A stretch of 64,000 bases of DNA, taken from the NCBI RefSeq assembly GCF_000003815.2, contig NC_049986.1, positions 21,641,299-21,705,298 on the forward strand. Direction: 5' to 3'. The stretch comes from Branchiostoma floridae. Its lineage: Eukaryota > Chordata > Leptocardii > Amphioxiformes > Branchiostomatidae. How positions within the stretch are numbered: the first letter of the stretch is position 1; each line of letters begins with the position of its first letter. The notes beneath the pieces are model-generated. The model did not search any database. It had not been told where the DNA came from and saw only the letters and a list, made by a program, of their open reading frames with translations. Positions 52,670 through 63,300 of the stretch are shown in pieces. The position numbers were made by a program, and so were the translations under genes.

Positions 52670-55600
52670 ATGACTGATCAACTCACAGTGACATGCCCAG
52701 TACAGAGTATTATGCTTGAATTCCGAATGTAGGCTATGCAGGACAACTTAAGTTGGAATTGCAAGACATCATGAAAAGCTTATTTTCAGGCTCGATGCGT
52801 ATCATGTTGATATAAGGGAAAGAGTATCAAAGCTACCTAGTTACCTTACAACCCTCGCCTTGCCAATACTCCAAGCGCTCGTTCCAAAAACTGCAGCTCA
52901 GACCTCGCACGCTCAGGTGGTATCCAAAGCCACTCTCACCGATAGGAACACCGCTGTCGCTCTCATTCAAGTACACTCCCAAGTGCAAGGTCGACAGATC
53001 GCTTACGTTGGTGAAAAAGAACGAGAAGGAGCCAACGGAACTACTGTCCAGGCCATGACTGGCGTTCTTGCCCCTTGTAACGATGGTAGTCATGTTGTAA
53101 GCATCGTGAGTAGGAAAACCGTTGTCACGAAGGTACAGGGTTAGTTTGGTACCAGGAACACTTGGAACCACGGCGATGGTAAGCGCCTGAGCGTCGCTGG
53201 TGATGTTGATGGTGTGGAACTTGATGTCGTATAGGGTGTCTGAGTCGTTGATGTGAAAGTAATTGAAGGACAGGTCCTCTACCTCCTGTGGTAGAACGAT
53301 GACGAAGTCGCTCGGAAGTGACGTCATCTTGATGACGTGGTTTCCGGGCATTCTCTTGATGACGATGTCTAGGACAGACGACTCCACGCTGGTCTTCCCG
53401 GTCGAGTTCCAAACGTACGGATTTGTGTCATACAGCACAACCTGCATCCAACAACATGACGTCCACAGAGAAACAAATCAAGTATGCAATATAATTCTAC
53501 CCCTGTCCAGGAAGATGCTGGTGTGAGATGGGGGATATTGGTCAAATTTGATATTTTTCAACCACTCTTACATTACCTAGCATATGTATCAATGTGTACA
53601 TTCTTGGCTTATCTTTATAACAACCAAGCCAACGCACAAAACACGGGCATCTTGATGCAGATAACAACGACCGGCTTGAAGGAAACTACAGCCTAGTACA
53701 GTTGAGTTAAGATTCCATATCCAGAGTCTTAGAATCACCTTAGGTCTTTATGAACACACGTACAAGCAGACGAGAAATAGCATTCCCTGTCTTTAGCTGC
53801 TTTCTTGCACCACATACCTGAACCACGATCCGGCTCTCCTCCCGTTCCTCATTACCAAACGTGTCTGCCGGTTCCGGGACTAAGTCCAGAAACCCCGTCG
53901 GTAGTTTGACCGAACTGCGCCCGGCGGTCATTGGCTTCTCTGCGGCGGCCTTGTCGATCCCCTGCGCCGCCACGGTCAGACCTGGCGAAAATATCCGGCC
54001 AAATATTCAGACTATGCAATTTCATCAGTTAATATTACTTGCGGACGTTTCGATGCCTATCAGGCACTGTGTACTCACCTTAAAAGCGCCACCTACACCT
54101 GCTGCATAAACATGTAGCAATGAGAAGCAGAAGCTCCGAGGAAGATGTCTGATAGGCATCGAACGCCAGCAGGTAACATTAACTGGTTGTGTAAAAGAAA
54201 ACTCTACTAATCCTATGCATGATGTAGATTCATAAATGGGTACATGTACCAACTACTAAGTATCTAATGCCAGCTAAGAAGAAGGAATAGTTATACCTTC
54301 AAGTGTCAAAGAATTCAACCAAGTCAAAGTATGAACGTGATTCGTACTTTTCTAAAACTATCGTAAGGTGGAACTCCTTGCCAGTACTATTAAAGTACAG
54401 TATGAGCATCCTCACTAGATAGCATTCAACAACATTTCCAGTCAAATGTACAAAAGTTTGGTGTGACAGGTCTTTCAGTGTAATATAAACAGCTGCTGTC
54501 GCACCGCGTGCCTGTGAAGCTGGTGGTTATACCGACGCAGGGTGGTTATACCGACTACATGCATAGATCTAGAGATACAGACACAGAATGATACATGTAC
54601 AAACCTCCGCGACTGACTTCCACCTTCTTCGTGGAGTTCTCTGGCAGACCGTTGGACAGCATGTTTCCTAGGTTCTTCACTGCCTCGGCACATTTCTTTG
54701 TTATGGCCCGTTTCTATGGTAAACGATATGTGGCTAATTAGGCATATGATTGAGTTCATTGGAGTAGCTGCATCTGACATCAGTACTAATCTCCAAGCAC
54801 ATCCTACGGTGCCATAAGATAGTATAAAGCTGGCCAGGGAGTATAGCCGGCTAAGGTAAGTTTGATACTACATGTATACATTACGCACCGTGGATCTGGT
54901 TCGAGATTAATCAGCACTACTTGAATATACAATGTATTAGTAGCTCCTCTAATGTCACGGTCATAGCATCGGTGTCCTTATTGGGTGTAGCCCCGGCCGG
55001 GCTCCGAAGCTACAAATTTGTCCCGGTGAACTACAAGATACCAGGAGGGCGTGTCTTGGTGTTTTCACGATCTAGTGACGGCATCCATTTGTCACTGAGT
55101 CTCGGGTGGATTTTAAATACGAGTTAAGATATTCGGTCGTCCGGCCATGCCCCAAAATAGCCCGCTAGCCACAATGAGTCCCATGGGGCAACGTAGGGGT
55201 CACATCCGAAAGTTAAGAAAAGGCCCGTAAAAGTAATACAGTTTTCAGTGTTTGTACCATGATATTTATCTCACCTTATCTGGAGATGGGGCGGGTCCTT
55301 TTGGCTCAGCAGGCTCAGGTGTTAAGAGAGTGTCTAACGTACCAAGAAAGCCTGTGTGATGAAAATCAAGTTATGAATGTGAGAGGAAGCTTTCATGGAG
55401 TGGCACTGAATTCAGTGAAAAGGTCATCAAATTCGTTCGGATTAAAAAAAGCAACAACACCGAATATTAAATCAATCTCCTACGTACAGTTTTAATCAAT
55501 ATGTCGCAAACCATACTTTTGGGCTGGCTAACTCCTCTGGCATTTCATCCTTTGGTATATTGTCTATTTGCCAATTTGTACTATTTGTACAGCGGCATGT

Positions 55601-58600
55601 GGAGCCTGGTAATGGCAAATCTTTGCATTAACTTAAGCAGCAGTAGGTTTAGCCGCTCACGGCCGTCACTCGTTCGCTGTCAATAGGCAACGGTCATTGA
55701 GGAGCTGTTAACGCTAAATTTGCAACAAGGCCTATGTCGGAGTTAGTCGAGTTGCAATTCTACTGCATGGGCTTGTTTACCTGATGCCATGGCGACGGTG
55801 GCGTTGTTGTCCGTGTCATTACCACCAGTAGTACGAGACAAAGCGGTAGAAAGATTCTCCACTGCGCCAGCAACCGCAAGCTGGAACACATGTATCATAT
55901 TCGTGATCATGAATTGTCAATGTTTACTTCCGACTATAATGTATAGTGAGATGAGATGAACACTTGAGCTATAAGAAAAGCACTACGTTAAAAAAGGGGT
56001 CGCATGGTAGAATCGCCATGAGTTGGTTTCAGTATCATAGTATTGCATGCACAACTTTCTGGAAACAAATCTTCATAAAATTCGCTCTTGTATCTGTTGT
56101 TAAAGTTTTTTTATTGGCATGTGTTTTAAATGACACATGGATTCATGTGATGCACACAGTTAGCCACTAAACAAAAAGGGGAAAGGTTTGACCCATACTT
56201 GCGCATCTGGATCGCTACCAGTACCAAACACTGTAACTGCTGACAAGAAATTGTTGCTCAGGTCTTCAGCTAGCTTTGGGTCAGTGATGTTCTTGGCCAT
56301 GCCCAGGCCTGCCATTGAAGACTGAAATACCTGGAAAATCACCACAGAGAAGTGTATTTCCACAAGTGTATAAAACTGCCCACCTGAGACACATTTATGG
56401 AGCACTTGAATGATTCTTATAAGAGAAAAACGATCAATACGACGCTGATATCTGTACTAACATTTCATCAATCGACTTCCATAGGCATAGTAAAACACTG
56501 AGAATCGTTGGCTTTTATTCGGCAATATATCAAATGTATGATTGAGTCAGCACGAAAGATCACGCACTTCTCGATAACCGTGACGGTTCCATCAAGATAT
56601 TCAATCAAATAGCCTCTACCATGCTCCGGGGATCGGTGGTCTAATAGCCACGGAGCCTCTGCAACAAACTGAGGAAATAACTTCTCTATCTGGCCTGCCG
56701 ACTCCCCTAGCGTACTATTGACTCTATGTGTCCAATTTCTATCACTAGACTACCGATACTCGGAACCTGGTAGAGGTTACATTCAAAGGTGAATCTAGAC
56801 CACGATTCCTCCACGACCATTGATAATGGCTGTAATAAGCTCACCTTGTCCAGTGTTTTCCCCAGGGGTGTATCTGCAGTCTTGTTCGCAGGTGCCAGAT
56901 TCAGAATCACGGATAATGTACCTGGAGATAGCAAACACAAAACAGCTTATTTCCTAGGACTGCCAATCTACAGAACTCTCTCAATGACAACTGTTTCCCA
57001 CATGTATACAAGCTTTCATAACCAATGTTAATTAGTTATAGGTTAGTTATTGGGTGGGTCGACTACGCTCTCTTGGCAGCCAGGGGCTGAATTGCGAGGA
57101 GCTTACAATAGGCGGGGCTAAATCGCAAGGGTCTGGAGCGAGCTGCCATTATTCACAGCTATCTCATTGTATAATAGTTTCCACCATCCACCAACTTAGC
57201 TTTTTTTCGCCTAGACTGGGTCAAAAAGCCTTGATTTGAACAAACCATTAAAGACATAAACACATTAGTCATAGCCTAATGTAAACAAATATGTAGAGCC
57301 TTACATGATGTTATTCATTCGATCATTATGATAATGTAACTTAAGGTGGTATCTCACTGCACTTGGGGCACCGGTGCGGCACTGTGGGGTTTGTTCACTG
57401 CGACACTGGTATTTTCCCCGAATTTAGATATTGCGTGATACGTAAAAGTATGACTTAGAAGACATTGTTGTAATAGCTAAAAGTGGATCTGAATAAAGTC
57501 AAAGTCAAAGAAGACAACAAAATGCACAAAACGTAAGAAAATCCGCTCTTTATATCTGAAATTCATTGAGTAATCTTGCGAAACCCGCATTGCCGCACCG
57601 ATGCCCCAAGAGCAGTGAGATACCACTTTTAGTGGCAATGTTAAGATGCACTCTCACCGGACGTGGGGCACGCTTGCGGCATTGCTGCATTCGTTTACTG
57701 CGGCACTGTTTTGTTATTTTCTCCGATTTTTAATAATTCAGATATTGCATAATATGTTAAAGTGTGGCATAGAAAACGACAAAATACAAAACAAGTGAGA
57801 AAAATCGTTCTTTTACTCGATGGGTATCTTTCGAACCCGTCAATGCCGCAAGCGTACGTGCCCCATGTCTGGTGAGAGTGCACATTGAGGGACTCACCAG
57901 CGGCCATGGCTGCTGCCTGTGTCCCGTTCTGCAGCTCGGCTCCAAACCCGGCTGTCGCCAGATCGTTCAGTGATTCGGCAACTCCAAGCTTTTATAACAA
58001 TACATGGATATGTTGATGAAGGTTAGACATCCAAGTAAGATACGTCAAATATCAGTTACTCAAGCAACAGCATATTGTTTTGGAAGCAGTCAGACGTTCC
58101 CACTTCCAGTGTCACTGACGAAAGGTATATTGGCCGTTTCCAGTTGTTTGAGTAACTGCTATTTGGCAAACACATTTGCAACTTGGCTAATGATGAATGT
58201 AGTCATTCGCATCGGTGTGGCTAAGCAACAGTTCAGTCAGTTCACTTCAGTGCAACAGTACAGTGCATATCTTACAAATTTTGAATGGTAGGTTGACAAC
58301 AGTTAGCTTACACCGCAAATGGTAGTCTCTACCAGACTCCGGATCGCTGGAAAAATCGTAGAAATGGAACAAATCAGAGGAGTAAGCCAGCCAGAGGAAT
58401 ATAACCGGCCAGGGAACAGCATGGGATCGCGAGCTGTTCCCTGGCCGGTTATATTCCTCTCTATTTGTTCCATTTCTACGATTTTCCAGCGATCCGGAGT
58501 CTGGTAGAGACTACGCAAATGGAGTGTTGCTTAGCTCTACATCCAGAAAGCACATCATCTGGATTTAGTTTCTAGTTGTGGGATGATATGTGTTAACTGG

Positions 58601-60239
58601 TTTTCAGATACTAGTATTGGTGCGATGACAAAGTGACACCTTGGCCTCCTCGCTCGCAGTTGAAGCGTTTATCCGCAGAAACACTCCAACGGCTGAATCC
58701 AGGAGCTTGCTGGTCTGATTCGCCGTTAAGTTGTTAGAGGGCCCAACCGCGCTGGTCAGGCTTCTGGACACGGCAAGAAGTTCCTGTCCGAAAGCAATAC
58801 CTCCGTCATTAAAAAAAAATAACATAGGGCTCCCTTGGAAATCAGTTACTACGTTAACTGAAGGGACTACCCTAAAGATCAATAAATGAATGAATAAATA
58901 AATAAATAAACACTGACAAAAACGTTTGACCAAGTAAGTGCAATGGAAATCAGCCAAATGGTACGCTGGTGGAACGTTAGATTTATCTTCCAGTTTCTTT
59001 TCAAATAACAGCATGTTAGTTCATCTGCCTTTGGTGATTTGGTACTCATTTGTTGGAAAACGACAAGATGATCGCAAATAGCTCAAATCGTGCTAATGGT
59101 TGAATGTGACGTACGTTATCCGTGAGTACTTCTGGGAGTGTCGTCAGGTAGTTGGTGAGGGCTCCAGGGTCCTGGTCACAAAGAGAGTGACAGAGACAAC
59201 AACATGAACCATATCTGATAAATATGCAGCACTAACGAAGCAAATGGAATGTAGCTAGACTAAATAGACCGTGTCTTAAATACGGTGCTCACCTGCAGAT
59301 CTGTGTTCATTGCATGAAAATGATCAAAATACAACAGTAAGCAGAATGGCCTTTCTATGTAAACATGTAAAAAATCACATTTTTTACCTTCCCCCTGCTG
59401 CCGAGCGTATGCAGAGCGATGATTGGTCTGTATACATACAGCAAATTGAATTTCAGTCTGAAGAGACAATGCACAAAAGATAACAACCAACCTATTGTCT
59501 TTTTGCAGACGAAGGCTTTTCCGGTAGAACACGGCACGCCCATCCAAACTGTAAAATGTTAACAACATGATAGGGTGATTGATAAGCATGAAAGATCCCA
59601 CAAAGTCACACAAATCCCCTAAACGTACGTTTTGAAACGTGCACGCAACTTCGATTGCGCCAGCTACATTTTGTTTTCAACTCGTTCATGCCCTATTAAT
59701 TTTATTGGTGTTAACATTTGATTTACCGTGATATAAACTGGCTTAACGTACAAAAATTCACCAACCTGGTAAAGGAATCCGATCATACATGTTTCCAGTT
59801 CCGGAATATATTTTCTCCGCGGCAGAGCAGATCTTATTCTTCAGATGGCAGTTAGAATAAGTGTTGTACTGGAAGGACAAGCACGCCGAGTCTTCACAGC
59901 AGGCGTTCACACAGAAGTCAAAGGAAACACCCAAGTGGCTGGAGACAGTGTCTTCGCCAGGTGCACAGTTTGTCTGGGGGAAATGCCGAAACGTCGATGG
60001 TCCACAACTTCCTGCAAAAGATGAGCGTATATGAATCCATAGCCTGTGTTTACACAATCTCTCACTGGGCCCCCTCCTAGGGCGTCGGCAATTGTAGAGC
60101 CGGCCGCTAGGGGCGCGACTTTAGTCAGGCTAATGAATCCACAGGATTCAGGAAAGGTTTAAGATTCATATCTCTCTCTCTCGTTATTCAATATGTCTTT
60201 AGCTTACTGACCTACCTCACCTATCAATCTGTCTACAAG

Positions 60240-60273
<34 letters not shown>

Positions 60274-60291
60274 TGTATGTATGTATGTATG

Positions 60292-60362
<71 letters not shown>

Positions 60363-63300
60363 TCAATAGTTACAATCTGTATCTTACCTACCTGACCTAC
60401 AATGATTTCTAGAATCATATTCTGTCGCTTGAGCAACTGCCATTTGACGTATCTTACCCTCTTATCCACATCAGAATATCTAATCTATGTCCCCATGCAT
60501 ACACCAATATGCAAAATATCACAACACGGACGTTTTGGATTAAACACCTCTCTTTTGTTTGAACACCTCAGTTTTAATTTTGAACGAACTATTCACTCTA
60601 AATCAAGATAAGAATAAAAAACATGATCTGTTTTTGAAAATAAATTTTTGAAATGGATCATTAATTAGTTTGTTTAAAAGCACCTAATTAATCTATTAGT
60701 AAATTATGAGTCATTGCACACCTTCAACAGCCACACAGTTCTCGAAAACTCCCCCGTCCGGAGATGAACTCGTCCAGTCCACGTTGGCGCCATCTGTCCA
60801 TTTCAACGTCCCATTCTTGAATGGAAAGATGGCGAAAATGTTGAAACAGTAGTGAGACACATAGTAGCAATATTCAGAAAATGACAGCAAAGTCTATAAA
60901 TGACTCAAAACATACATACGACATTAGATAGCATTCTGATCCCTCTCATCATCTGCAAATGATACATCCAAGGAATCCTCAAGATATTCAAACTATCAAT
61001 ACCACCGAAAAATGTACACGACTTATTGTCGGCGGTGAAAACGTCTTGAGGGCTACAAACGTAACGGAAAAGCTGAGTGCCATCATCGTCAGAAGAAAAC
61101 ACCTGATGACTTAAGGAAAGTCGTACCTTAATTCACACTTATCGTGGCGTCGTATCTGGTAGAATGTATGTTGGGCTCGAAACCTCGAGGTCCCGAGTTC
61201 GTTCGCCCCCGACGTTGTGCTCTTGGAAAGGCACTTTACGCGACCTTCCTCACATCACCCAGGTGTAATAATGGGTACCTGACTTCGGTCAGGGAGGTAA
61301 AATTCTACCTTTACCTTCTGTCTGTACTTTTAAAATAAGTACTAACAGTGCCACATTGTCTACTTCTGTCCCAAAGACAAAAAGGACGTACCTGCTGATT
61401 GGTGTTCAGACCTATCCAATAGCTCCCGGCATCATTCCCCATCATCTCCATCAGGAAGTCGTTCTCCTGGCTACCGGAAATGGAGGCCAGGTGTGACCCG
61501 AAGGACTGGCACGCTTCCTCCGCTGCGCTCCAGGAAAATAGCTCTCCGGGAATCGGGAGGTAGCTGGCGCCGTTGGAGGACGTCCACTCCGGGGCTTTGA
61601 AACACAAAAGGACAAGACTAAATTAAAAATAATAATAATAGTGATAATGAAGATGTCGGGTGTATTTGTAGCCAGTAGGTACCCAATATTTGAGGAATGA
61701 GGCTGATTAACGTGGTCGAGGCGTCTCCTTGAGCATGGGACCCCCGTCGAAGCTCCCATCATTACTTTAAAATGTTACAAGGTATATATAATTTGAACCA
61801 AACTGATCACATGCACTTGTAGTATTGTGATGAATAACAATGTTCGCATTTTTGCCTTTTTAAAGATTTGGCCTTGGGATTATCGTTACCAGTATATTCT
61901 GTGACACTGAAGGTTGCAGCGCAGGGCCTCGGTCTTGTACCCTTGACATTCTAAAAAAGCACGTTTTGTGAACACGTGCAATTCAGAAATCACACTCAAT
62001 GAACGTACCCCTCGAGACCAAACACTTTCACGGTTGATTGTCCGTAAAATGCCAGGAAATCATCAGCACTTTTCCGATTCTTCTCGATGACAGGAAGGTC
62101 ATCGCTTTTATCATGGGATAGCTTTTAAAATAACACCCCTGGTCAGATTGGGGAAACCAATCCTTTTAAAAGTTGAACACGGATGGACAGAAATTGCACC
62201 CTTAGATAGTGGACATAGTTGGTCACTTAGCGAAGCACTGGCATTTCAATTCTTTTGGATGACAGCGAGCTTGCATATGATGGAGTAGCTTTCAAAATAA
62301 CACCCCTGGTGGAAACAAGTCATCTTAAAGTGCTATAAATTAAGGGAAATTGTACTCTTAAGATGGCTCAGATAGCCTGTCATTAACGATAGATAGCCTG
62401 TTATTAACGTCATAAAGGATGGATGGAGTGATTGATGTTCTCTGGTGACCCAAAAGTGTCAAGAGAGTTGAAAAATCTTATAATTTACAATTTAATAGGT
62501 TCGCGTCACGACACGCATATGGGCCGGTTTTAAACTTGCCATCCATTTTTTTAAACGGGAAAGCCGAAAATTGTTGAAGTAAAATTGCGAGGATGAAGAT
62601 GCAGTTGGTGAATTCGATATGCTTTTGTAACTATTACCGGACGGCACAGTTACCAATAATGCAGACATGAAGAGATGTTCTCTCTGGTGATCCAAAAGTG
62701 TCTAGAGAATCTTATGATTTACAGTTTAATAGGGTTGCGTCACGACAAGGATATCTATGAGCCGGTTTTCAACTTGTCACCCAGTTTCCCACTGGAAAGC
62801 CGAAAATTGTTCTAGTGAAATAATGAGGATGAAGCTGCAGTTGGTGAATTCGATATGCTTTTGTAACTATTACCGGAAGAGTTGTCACGTCAGATATAGG
62901 TGACATTCTTGTTTTCTTAATTTTACGCTGGAAAGCGGTATAAATCATTGAAGTGATAAATTCGACCTTCCATTGTTTTCTCATCAATAAATTAAGACAT
63001 AATGGAGTCGCGTCGAGTATTGATAGATGAGCATGAAAGAGTTTTAAATGTTTTTTGGACATATGGATGACGTCATCAGGTTTTGTTGCCTCTAACGTCA
63101 TGTTTTTCTATGAGAAAATATTACACCATGACGAAATGTGGCTTAAGCTAAGGGCACAATCTTAGGGTACGTGCAATTTGTCCGTACGTTTTATGGGAGG
63201 CCACGTCCGCCAAGTATTTCTGAAAACGTTCAAGCTGTGCAGGGCAGGCGCGTCGCCCGTACCGCAGACCGATGGCACACAAAGTTTTGCCTGCAAGTAA

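Noticed and set aside
60244-60353. CRISPR-like array
   Set aside because: Simple four-base microsatellites with no spacers; the DNA is eukaryotic. The tandem repeats at 19425 and 48694 also lack unique spacers.
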